Assembly: GCA_041671045.1 (NCBI GenBank)
Contig: JBAZCF010000005.1
Span: 62,001 to 126,000, forward strand
Origin: Parachlamydiales bacterium
Lineage (GTDB): Bacteria; Chlamydiota; Chlamydiia; Chlamydiales; JABDDJ01
DNA length: 64,000 nt
Reading direction: 5' to 3'
Below are positions 1 to 7,652 of this stretch, piece after piece (the stretch's first letter is position 1; each line of letters opens with the position of its first letter). The translations under genes were made by a program, and so were the position numbers. The notes under the pieces were generated by a model. It searched no databases. It was given only the letters and a program-made list of their open reading frames with translations, and had not been told where the DNA came from.

Positions 1-925
1 TGCGCCTGATAGGGTTATGCAAGGGACGTGTTCGTTGGGGAAAAAGCTTCAATTTTGGGATGCCTAGCTCCGGTCGCTGTTCCCATAAGTGCAAAAGTGT
101 TCTGTATTTCTGAGAATTTAGCCATTTTTCTTGATGAGAATCCTCAAAGTATCCACAAGCGCCCAATGCATACGCTTGATATTCTTCTGTTGTATACGTT
201 CCCTGCAGCTGGGAAAGTGAAAGATAAAGCTGCAAGAAGATGCTGCTATTATGGGGAAAGCCCAGGCAGCGTGCTAGTGCTGCTGTCAGTGATTGTTCTG
301 GATTTTCTGCCAATGACGAAATTTGTTTTCCTTTTTGATGAATTCTCCAGAATGAGGCGCTCGTCAGGAAATGTTTAATCTCATCCTGAGTAAGGGTATT
401 GAAAACTGCTGAGGAACAATTCCCTGTTCCCAATAAAGGCTTGTAAGGATAAAGATCTATATCAATGACCTGGAGTATTTTTTGATGAGGGATATTTAGT
501 TGATCTTCTAAATAAACACAGGGGATTGTTTTACCACTCTCTGTTGTGAGGGGGGTGATGCGGGGATGGTTCCAGAAGGAAATATGCAAAATCGTCTTAT
601 TGTAATGGGGATTAGTATGATGGGTATGGGCTTCCCATCCGGAATCTGTAAGGTGCATTTCAATATCCCCCCGATATTCGCATCCCTCTATAATTAAGTG
701 GGCTTTAAGAAAATCAGGTCCGGAAGAGGCATTCCATTGCCCCGGTGAAAGAACAGTAATTTTCTTTCCGCAATAAGTAATTAATTCTTTAAAATAAATT
801 TGTTCCCACCAGAGAGCTTGTATATGTCGTTCGGTAAGAGTTAAATATTTTCCTTTACTTTCTGCTGCTGAGATAGAGGCGTTTTTTACTGGGAGTTGGA
901 CGAGTTGAGGGTATAAATCTAGCAT
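1..925 (-). CDS. DUF2851 family protein (3' end cut by window edge)
   Basis: An open frame runs from an ATG at 925 down to base 1, giving 308 codons without a stop, so the C-terminus lies outside the window. The translation carries the signature features of DUF2851 proteins: a tryptophan-rich N-terminal stretch (QALWWEQIYFKELIT), then SPGQWNASSGPDF, then GDIEMHL followed by a Trp and His-rich segment (HTHHTNPHYN). The family is widespread in Bacteroidetes and Chlamydiae and has no established function; its conserved acidic and His residues resemble a nuclease-like core, but that is only inference. It is transcribed divergently from prfB. A plus-strand open frame at 28-378 is a shadow of this gene. 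Confidence 0.85.
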   Translation of the reverse strand, partial: MLDLYPQLVQLPVKNASISAAESKGKYLTLTERHIQALWWEQIYFKELITYCGKKITVLSPGQWNASSGPDFLKAHLIIEGCEYRGDIEMHLTDSGWEAHTHHTNPHYNKTILHISFWNHPRITPLTTESGKTIPCVYLEDQLNIPHQKILQVIDIDLYPYKPLLGTGNCSSAVFNTLTQDEIKHFLTSASFWRIHQKGKQISSLAENPEQSLTAALARCLGFPHNSSIFLQLYLSLSQLQGTYTTEEYQAYALGACGYFEDSHQEKWLNSQKYRTLLHLWEQRPELGIPKLKLFPQRTRPLHNPIRR

Positions 926-990
926 CTGAAATTCTCGCAAAATTTTAGGTTTTGATTGTTAAGGGGCGCGAGAAAATATTCAAGGAGATT

Positions 991-1019
991 TTGACTTTTA
1001 GAGGGTTCTGTGTTATGTT
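991..1019 (+). promoter_or_regulatory. Sigma-70-type promoter for prfB
   Basis: TTGACT (991-996) and TATGTT (1014-1019) are separated by 17 bp, about 30 bp upstream of the prfB ATG at 1052. This fits the consensus of the chlamydial housekeeping sigma factor. It was found by eye only. Confidence 0.6.
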
Positions 1020-1051
1020 CTTAACCACAATAATAATTTAAGAGCTTGATC

Positions 1052-2147
1052 ATGAATACTGAAGTGCAAGAAAGATTAGCGCAATACGATCGTAAATTAA
1101 CGCATCTTTTGAGGTGTCTTTGACTTTGAAGGCAAAGAAACTAAAGTCAAAGAACTTGAAGTCCGCATGGAAGAGCCCTCGTTTTGGGATGACAATGCAA
1201 CTGCCCAAAAAGTCATTAGTGAATGCAACCTCCTGAAAGAGTGGACGGTGCCCTTAAAATCGCTTAGCACACGCTATAATGATCTTGAAGACCTCCTAAA
1301 AGAGGTGAATGAAGCTTCTGACCCACAGTTTTATAGTGATCTACTAAACGAATTAGGAAGCATTGAAAAGCTTCTGGCTGACCTTGAAGTGCGCAGGATG
1401 CTTGCCGGAGAGCTGGACGGCAATAATTGCTACTTATCGATTAATTCCGGAGCCGGCGGCACAGAATCTTGCGATTGGGTTTTGATGCTTTCACGTATGT
1501 ACCAACGCTGGGCCGCCCGCAAGGGGTGGGCTGTGGAAGTCGTGGATGTTCTGGACGGCGACGTTGCAGGAATCAAGAGCATTACGATGAAATTTACCGG
1601 TTCTTTTGCTTACGGGTATGCTAAAGCTGAAAAGGGAGTGCATCGCTTAGTAAGGATATCACCGTTCGATTCCAATGCACGCAGGCACACTAGCTTTGCC
1701 TCTGTAGACGTATCGCCGGAAATTACTGACGATATCCAAGTGGAAATACGTCCCGATGATGTGAGGGTAGATACTTACCGCTCTTCCGGAGCGGGTGGAC
1801 AGCATGTTAACAAAACTGATTCGGCCGTACGCTTGACACATATGCCCTCAGGAATTGTTGTAGCATGCCAAAACCAGAGAAGCCAGATTCAAAACCGTGA
1901 GACCTGCTATAAGATGCTCCGTTCAAAACTCTATGAGATGGAAGTAGCGGAAAGGGAAGCTAAAATTCAAGCTTTGGGTGGCGAGAAAAAAGACAATGCA
2001 TGGGGTAGCCAAATACGAAACTATGTTTTTCAACCCTACACATTAGTCAAAGATACACGTACAAAAGTTGAAAAAGGTGATATTCTTTCCGTCATGGACG
2101 GAGATATCGATGAATTTGTCAACGCCTATTTGATGGAGTCGGGATGA
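1052..2147 (+). CDS. prfB: Peptide chain release factor 2, made by programmed +1 frameshift
   Basis: RF2 recognises UGA and UAA stop codons and triggers peptide release on the ribosome. The gene is in two frames. Zero frame runs from ATG 1052 to an in-frame TGA at 1121-1123 after 23 codons; the +1 frame continues from GAC at 1122 to the stop at 2145-2147, giving 364 residues, the usual RF2 length. The shift site CTTTGAC preceded by an internal Shine-Dalgarno-like GAGGTG is the classic autoregulatory signal. The RF2 discriminator tripeptide SPF is at residues 203-205 and the catalytic GGQ at 248-250. Read without the shift, the gene would look truncated, starting at 1167. It overlaps the next gene by 4 bp (ATGA). 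Confidence 0.97.
1111..1124 (+). promoter_or_regulatory. RF2 programmed frameshift site
   Basis: The sequence GAGGTGTCTTTGAC combines an internal Shine-Dalgarno-like element, a slippery CTT codon and an in-frame TGA (1121-1123) followed by C. In known bacterial prfB genes the same arrangement makes ribosomes skip one base when RF2 is scarce, so RF2 controls its own synthesis. Both flanking frames encode RF2 sequence, which shows the shift is needed. Confidence 0.95.
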
Positions 2148-2671
2148 GCAGCATTGAACTGAAAAAGATACCGGGTTTAGAAATTCGATTAACCACGTTG
2201 GAAGACGGCGCCTATCTAAAAGAATGGCTAGGTGACCCCGCTGTTGTCCGCTGGTTTCCCATGAGCGATACTGTCGAAGTCGACGACGCAACTATGCGCT
2301 GGATAAGCTTTGCCCGTTATCATTGCAGCGTGACAGCTGTAGTCGATGGCAAGCCTGCTGGACTGGCGACGTTATATTTACAGCCATATAGAAATTTGGC
2401 GCACCAGTGTGAGTTCGGTATTATCGTTTCACCTGAGATGCGGGATAAAGGAGTAGGTTCCCATCTGTTGAATAGCCTGATGTATTTGGCGAAGGAGCGC
2501 TTTAAAATCGAGGTTCTCCATCTTCAAGTCTATGCCGATAACCCGGCAATCAGGCTCTACCGCAGGTTTGGCTTTGTAGAGTTTGGAAGACAAACGCACT
2601 GGGTTAAATCTATGCAACCTGAGGGGAACGTAGAGTATATTGGAAGAGTTTTTATGGAGCGTTTTTTGTAG
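2144..2671 (+). CDS. GNAT family N-acetyltransferase
   Basis: This 175-residue protein has the GNAT fold signatures: a beta-strand followed by the acetyl-CoA pyrophosphate-binding loop RDKGVG at about residue 105, and the C-terminal ADNPAIRLYRRFGF segment typical of motif B. The substrate cannot be read from sequence; RimI/RimJ-like protein acetylation and small-molecule acetylation are both possible. The start codon overlaps the prfB stop (ATGA), so translation is probably coupled. It is the second gene of a run continuing through 2678 and yebC. Confidence 0.85.
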   Translation: MSSIELKKIPGLEIRLTTLEDGAYLKEWLGDPAVVRWFPMSDTVEVDDATMRWISFARYHCSVTAVVDGKPAGLATLYLQPYRNLAHQCEFGIIVSPEMRDKGVGSHLLNSLMYLAKERFKIEVLHLQVYADNPAIRLYRRFGFVEFGRQTHWVKSMQPEGNVEYIGRVFMERFL

Positions 2672-2677
2672 GGGACT

Positions 2678-3349
2678 ATGCAAGAGTGTTTTCAAGATTA
2701 TTTACAAAGATTATTAGGTAATAAGTTAGATCTAAGAATTAATGACAACCGCAGTACCATGTTGAGCGTAAAATGGGAACCGGATAGAACTAAAGTATCT
2801 TTACACAGGATGTTTTTAGAGGCACCCCGCAATGTTATGGATGGGCTGGCATGCTATTTGAACCGCGAGGATGAAAGCATCCCCAAAGCTGTCCGGCATT
2901 ATATTGAGGAAAACTTAAAAAAGTTAGACTATTCACATACCATTGACAAGTCTGATTTGTCTACGCAAGGGGCTTGCTTCAATTTGAAGATGCTTTACGA
3001 TAAAGTTAATGATGAATATTTTAATAATGCTATTGACCTGTTAATCACTTGGTTTGGAAAACGCAATTCCAGAAGCAGCCAACGCTCCAAATTAACACTT
3101 GGACTTTATCATGATCAGCTTAAGCTAATTAAAATTAACAGATTCTTAGATGAACAAAATATTCCTGAATATCTAGTGAATTTTGTTATCTACCATGAAA
3201 TGCTGCATTTTGTTTGCCCTTCTTATATCGATAAAAAAGGCATCCATCGCATACACTCAAAAGAATTCAAACAATTGGAAGAAAAGTTCAAACAGTTTGA
3301 TGAAGTCCAGCAATGGATTCAAGAAAACCAAATGGAATTATTCGCTTAG
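2678..3349 (+). CDS. SprT-like zinc metalloprotease
   Basis: A 223-residue protein whose C-terminal half contains HEMLH (zinc ligands H173 and H177, catalytic E174) followed about 16 residues later by RIHSKEF, which supplies a plausible third ligand. This is the arrangement of SprT/YgjP-like minimal metalloproteases. The N-terminal half (about 1-90) matches nothing I recognise. Bacterial SprT-like proteins are poorly characterised; eukaryotic Spartan cleaves DNA-protein crosslinks, but that role is not shown here. It follows the acetyltransferase by 6 bp and precedes yebC by 9 bp. Confidence 0.8.
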   Translation: MQECFQDYLQRLLGNKLDLRINDNRSTMLSVKWEPDRTKVSLHRMFLEAPRNVMDGLACYLNREDESIPKAVRHYIEENLKKLDYSHTIDKSDLSTQGACFNLKMLYDKVNDEYFNNAIDLLITWFGKRNSRSSQRSKLTLGLYHDQLKLIKINRFLDEQNIPEYLVNFVIYHEMLHFVCPSYIDKKGIHRIHSKEFKQLEEKFKQFDEVQQWIQENQMELFA

Positions 3350-3358
3350 AGGTTAAAC

Positions 3359-4084
3359 ATGGCCGGACACAGCAAATGGGCAAATATTAAGCACCGCAAA
3401 GAGCGCTCGGACGCAAAGAAAGGGAAGATCTATTCCCGCATCGCAAAAGAAATTATCAGCGCTGTAAAGGTGGGCGGGGGCCCTGATCCAAAAGGAAATC
3501 CCCGTTTAAGAGCTGCCATCATTAAGGCTCGAGAAGCTAACGTTCCCAATGATATTATCGATCGCAACATCAAAAAAGCCGCAAGCACTGATCAAGCAGA
3601 TTTTGTGGAAGTAACGTATGAGCTTTATGGATACGGTGGCGTAGGGATCATCGCTGAAGGCATGACTGACAACAGAAACCGCTTTGCTTCTGAAATGCGC
3701 ATTGCTACGAATAAAAGGGGCGGTTCTATTGCGACTCCAGGCTCTGTCGCATTCAATTTCGATCGCAAAGGGGTCATCCAAGTCAAAAAACATGAGGTCA
3801 ATGAAGATGATCTTTTCATGGCAGCTACAGAAGCTGGTGCAGATGATTTTGAAGCGGAAGAAGAAGTTTTTGTTGTAACTACAGACCCCTCTTTGTTGTA
3901 TAGTGTGAAAGATGCTTTAAATACCAAAGGGTACGTCACTCCGGAATGCGAACTTGAGATGTGGCCTAAAGCTGAAGTGGAATGCGACGAAGAAACTATG
4001 CAATCCAACCTTGCCCTCATTGAGTGGTTGGAAGGTATCGAAGATGTGGACGTCGTTTATCACAATATGAAAGCACCGGATTAG
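3359..4084 (+). CDS. yebC: YebC/PmpR family regulatory protein
   Basis: A full-length 241-residue member of the DUF28/TACO1 family. It starts MAGHSKWANIKHRKERSDAK, the family hallmark, and carries YELYGYGGVGIIAEGMTDN near residue 85-105. Members bind DNA as transcriptional regulators (PmpR) or act in translation (TACO1 in mitochondria, YebC2 relieving stalling at proline-rich motifs). Which role applies here is not decidable from sequence. An AGAGG ribosome-binding site precedes the ATG. Confidence 0.95.
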   Translation: MAGHSKWANIKHRKERSDAKKGKIYSRIAKEIISAVKVGGGPDPKGNPRLRAAIIKAREANVPNDIIDRNIKKAASTDQADFVEVTYELYGYGGVGIIAEGMTDNRNRFASEMRIATNKRGGSIATPGSVAFNFDRKGVIQVKKHEVNEDDLFMAATEAGADDFEAEEEVFVVTTDPSLLYSVKDALNTKGYVTPECELEMWPKAEVECDEETMQSNLALIEWLEGIEDVDVVYHNMKAPD

Positions 4085-4091
4085 TTTATCA

Positions 4092-5369
4092 TTGCTGCCT
4101 ACGAAAGAACAAATATTAGCTTTTGTTTCAAATTTTTCAAAAGATGAAGGAGCTGCTCTATTACTTTCAGGGGGGGATTTTTCCACCTCAGAGCGCTCCT
4201 TCATCGGTCTTTTTCCAAGGAAAATCGTTTCCATTCCCGCTGAACCTGTCAAAGATCCCTGGGAAATCCTTTCTGAAAAAGTTCAAAATGGATTTTGGTT
4301 TGGCTATTTAAGTTATGAGATGGGCCATTGGTCTGTTCCTAAAATGCTATGCAGGTATAAGAGCCAGGGCGAGGATTTAGCCGCCTTTATCTTTTGCGCA
4401 GTCATTATTGTTATCCATCATCAGACTGGAACAGTGGAGGTAAGATATCAGGATAAACTATCGATATCTGAACAAACCCGTATCGCACCTTTTCTTAATG
4501 GAGACTATTCTTCATTATCTTTATCCACTCCGCAGATCAAGTTAAATTACCCCCTTACTGGTATCGAGGAATATTCAGAGCTGCTGAAACATATTCTAGA
4601 TTGGATAAGGGATGGACAGGTCTATCAAGTGAACTTATCGCATTGTGTGGAATGGATAAATTACTCGGATCCATTTCAAATGTATTGTCAGCTATTTCTT
4701 GACAACCCATCTCCATTTTCCGCTTATCTCCACTTTGAGAAACGATCTATTGCTTCGCTTTCTCCTGAGAGATTTCTAAAGTTGGAGAAGGGAGTCCTTT
4801 CTTCCTATCCCATTAAAGGAACCTCAGCAAGGAGTGCTGACCCTGAAGAAGATATGTTGAATAAGCAATACTTGCTTACCTCTGAAAAGGAAAATGCTGA
4901 ATTACTGATGATTACGGATCTCATGCGCAATGATCTCGGCCGCGTCTGCTTACCGGGATCTATCCAGGTCCCCAAAGTAAAGCATTGTGAATCCTATAAT
5001 AATGTTTTTCATTTAAATTCGATTATTCAAGGAAGTGTGGATAAAACTAAAAATTTTTGGGAAGTCATCTATTCTTGTTTTCCTGCGGGATCTATCACGG
5101 GCTGTCCTAAAGGAAAAGCAATGGAGTTGATAAATATACTGGAAAAGTCTACTAGAGGAATTTATACCGGTTCCATTGGATATATCGATTTTTCAAACGG
5201 ATTTGATTTGAATGTGGCCATTAGGACTGTTGAAATCAAAGGTATAAAATCTAAGTTAAGACTCGGCGGTGGAATAACGATAGATTCTGAAATAAACAAC
5301 GAATATTGCGAAACGCTGCATAAGGGAAGATCTTTCTTAAAGTTTTTGAAACTCATTAACCCACCTTGA
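4092..5369 (+). CDS. pabB: Aminodeoxychorismate synthase component I
   Basis: The 425-residue protein belongs to the chorismate-utilising enzymes and makes 4-amino-4-deoxychorismate for folate. It has SLSPERFL, then PIKGT (the Lys of this motif is the nucleophile that separates PabB from TrpE, which has PIAGT), the Mg-binding ITDLMRNDLGRVC, and GSITGCPKGKAMELI with a following YTGSIGYID. The only early start in frame is TTG at 4092, 7 bp after the yebC stop, with a weak ribosome site; a start inside the yebC end is also possible. No glutamine amidotransferase partner (PabA) lies in the window. A pabC-like gene sits at 10177, beyond two unrelated genes, and folP at 39708. Confidence 0.9.
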   Translation: MLPTKEQILAFVSNFSKDEGAALLLSGGDFSTSERSFIGLFPRKIVSIPAEPVKDPWEILSEKVQNGFWFGYLSYEMGHWSVPKMLCRYKSQGEDLAAFIFCAVIIVIHHQTGTVEVRYQDKLSISEQTRIAPFLNGDYSSLSLSTPQIKLNYPLTGIEEYSELLKHILDWIRDGQVYQVNLSHCVEWINYSDPFQMYCQLFLDNPSPFSAYLHFEKRSIASLSPERFLKLEKGVLSSYPIKGTSARSADPEEDMLNKQYLLTSEKENAELLMITDLMRNDLGRVCLPGSIQVPKVKHCESYNNVFHLNSIIQGSVDKTKNFWEVIYSCFPAGSITGCPKGKAMELINILEKSTRGIYTGSIGYIDFSNGFDLNVAIRTVEIKGIKSKLRLGGGITIDSEINNEYCETLHKGRSFLKFLKLINPP

Positions 5370-5419
5370 GCGACAAGTAAATAAACTACTCGCTTGCTCG
5401 AGAATAACAAAGGAATGTT

Positions 5420-7651
5420 ATGAGTAGCTTAAGCAGTAGTTTAGAAGGGTTGCCTCACGTGAGGATATGGGATAGCGAACCCGAAACAATTATTAATGAA
5501 CTTTCTAATAATTCCTTAGATGTGTCCTCGTGCGGGTATGATGCTTCCTGTGAATCGCTAGCGCCCAGTAATTCCAAACCTAATTTTCGTGAGTATCGCA
5601 CAACAAGCGATATCACAGCTTGTAATTCTTCAAGTACCTTTTTGATTTCCATTATCAAACGTTCAGCTTCCTTACCTAGAATGAGTATTATTAGAGGAAA
5701 TAAAAATCCCGAAGAATTCTGGTCCTCCAATTTAACTCCTCGTTCTGAAGGAAAAGTCAGGCTTTCAGTGGAGCATTCTCATAAAGCACGTAAGCCGTCA
5801 ACTGATGAGTTGGTCTATCACAAGCTGTTGACAGATCTTTTTAACGAAGAATTAATCCCTTATTCTGAAAAAATTATCCGTACACGTATCGCAGAGATGG
5901 TTTTTAACGAGATTCAAACAAGAATAAGCGAAAATGACGCTGTAGTATCCCCACGTACTTGGTCGGCTCAAATTAGCCCCAGATCTAGGAATTCTGTAGT
6001 CGATGCTGTCATTGAAAAGTTAATGGGGGATGCGACTTTATTTTTTCCCTATAAACAAAGGTTGGAACGTTTACATACGCTTTTATCCTTCATAGACCAG
6101 TCGCAAAGTTCTAAGAGCGTGAAAGAATTACATACGATCATCCTAACTCTTAAAGATGTAAAAACTATTTCTCATCTCATGGATCAATTAAAAAAAATAA
6201 AGGGTGTAAAAGAACATAAAAAATTTCTAGTGAACGTTTTTCATGAAAATCCGGATGCAGCAAAAAAGCTCTACGAAAAATTAAAAGAATGGAGTAAATC
6301 CCCCCATAAATTAGTGGAATCGGTTGTAAGTGAATTATTTAAAGGTTTGCAAAAAACAGAGTTATTCAAAAAAGGCACGCTTGTTTGGCAAAAGGATAAA
6401 GTCCGTCCCACTTACACACCTTATGATAAAGCCCTCTGGGAAGACTGCTTCAAACGCGTATTTTATTTGCGCGGTAAGCCTGAACAGCTGAAGGTATTGA
6501 ATGAGATATTCTGCATCAATGGTAAAGGTGTAGGTTTTGAAATGGATGAGAAGCTCGAAGATATCCAGCTTACTAAAGAGTGGATTAAGAAATTGGCCGT
6601 GACATTAATAGAAAACGGATTCTATTCTAATGCTTTCACGCCCTCCCTGACGGTGGAATTTGTATCAGAGTATATAGCTGAAATATTCACGGAGTTACAT
6701 CCTCAAAGATTATCTACAAGCTTGTTGTTTTTGCTATCAAACAAGGCTTTGAAAAATTTGTACCATGAATACCAACTTCATAGCCAATTTGGGGAGAGAG
6801 TACACCCTCCTGTAAGTGGTTTTTTTGAAATGCTAAGAGTCTGGATGACGCATCCTAAAGAATTGAAAAGGGTATTGGTGGATAAAATAAGGTTACAAGA
6901 AAGATTTATGGTATTGAATGAGGAGAGCCTGCCTGAAGTCGCAAAAAAAACTAAGCTAGGAGGAAAAGGGATATCACTAACTCATTTTCATGCTGAAAAT
7001 CTCGATAAATTAGGGAGCAAAGATGAAGGATCGTTGGTTAAATTACTTATTAGCAATGATATTTGGAAAAAAGTTCTTAATAAAACAACTCTCAGCGGAA
7101 CATTTTATGATGAGCCTGTTTACCTTCAGAGAATATTATCAAATGAAGAGAGTTCCCTGCCTCTCGCAGAGAAATCACACAATCTCCTTGCATTACTAGA
7201 AAAGCTTAATATTTTTTCCGATCAGGAAATAAAGTCTTTAACTGCTTTCGCTGTTTCGTTTTTTGATCTCATCCTGATGTGTTCTAAAGCAGGCCGATTT
7301 ATTGGAGAGGGCTATTATTACAACATTAACACAGAGATGCTAAAAGACTGGAGCTTTACCGCCCAACGCTCATCTCAAGTGAAGATTAAGGTTAAAAAAA
7401 ATACTCTAAATGTTAAACATAAGATCAACTTCCGCAGCAATACTGTTCCCTACGCACTGAAAAGCACGTGGAATTTATCCAATACACAAAACTCTAAAGG
7501 TGAAATGGCATGGATAGGTCATCTACAGGTAAAGCCATCGCAAATATTAGACATTGACAAAGCTTCTAGCTTTATTAAATGGAGATTGGATAGCGGTCTG
7601 CTAGAGCCCAATATTCCAAGAGGACAAGATAAAATGAAGATTAGAGGATAG
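5420..7651 (+). CDS. Large protein of unknown function, tandem paralogue 1
   Basis: I do not recognise this 743-residue protein. It has no signal peptide or clear membrane segment. The first 130 residues are Ser-rich and low in structure; the middle is helical and charged. Two segments match the next gene: ALWEDCFKRVFYL...INGKGVGF (about residues 338-375) and a C-terminal part from DWSFTAQRSS onward (about 645 to the end), which alternates polar and hydrophobic residues like beta strands with spaced Trp. ATG 5420 follows an AAAGGA ribosome site. The gene abuts its paralogue (1 bp gap). A disordered N-terminus and lineage-restricted look suggest a secreted effector, but this is only inference. 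Confidence 0.8.
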   Translation: MSSLSSSLEGLPHVRIWDSEPETIINELSNNSLDVSSCGYDASCESLAPSNSKPNFREYRTTSDITACNSSSTFLISIIKRSASLPRMSIIRGNKNPEEFWSSNLTPRSEGKVRLSVEHSHKARKPSTDELVYHKLLTDLFNEELIPYSEKIIRTRIAEMVFNEIQTRISENDAVVSPRTWSAQISPRSRNSVVDAVIEKLMGDATLFFPYKQRLERLHTLLSFIDQSQSSKSVKELHTIILTLKDVKTISHLMDQLKKIKGVKEHKKFLVNVFHENPDAAKKLYEKLKEWSKSPHKLVESVVSELFKGLQKTELFKKGTLVWQKDKVRPTYTPYDKALWEDCFKRVFYLRGKPEQLKVLNEIFCINGKGVGFEMDEKLEDIQLTKEWIKKLAVTLIENGFYSNAFTPSLTVEFVSEYIAEIFTELHPQRLSTSLLFLLSNKALKNLYHEYQLHSQFGERVHPPVSGFFEMLRVWMTHPKELKRVLVDKIRLQERFMVLNEESLPEVAKKTKLGGKGISLTHFHAENLDKLGSKDEGSLVKLLISNDIWKKVLNKTTLSGTFYDEPVYLQRILSNEESSLPLAEKSHNLLALLEKLNIFSDQEIKSLTAFAVSFFDLILMCSKAGRFIGEGYYYNINTEMLKDWSFTAQRSSQVKIKVKKNTLNVKHKINFRSNTVPYALKSTWNLSNTQNSKGEMAWIGHLQVKPSQILDIDKASSFIKWRLDSGLLEPNIPRGQDKMKIRG

Positions 7652-7652
7652 A

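Noticed and set aside
28..378. Plus-strand open frame of 116 codons
   Set aside because: It is antisense to the DUF2851 gene, which shows clear family sequence on the minus strand.
5370..5419. Possible terminator between pabB and the first large paralogue
   Set aside because: Only a 7-bp imperfect stem (CTTGAGC/GCTCGAG) and no U tract; read-through into the next gene is likely.
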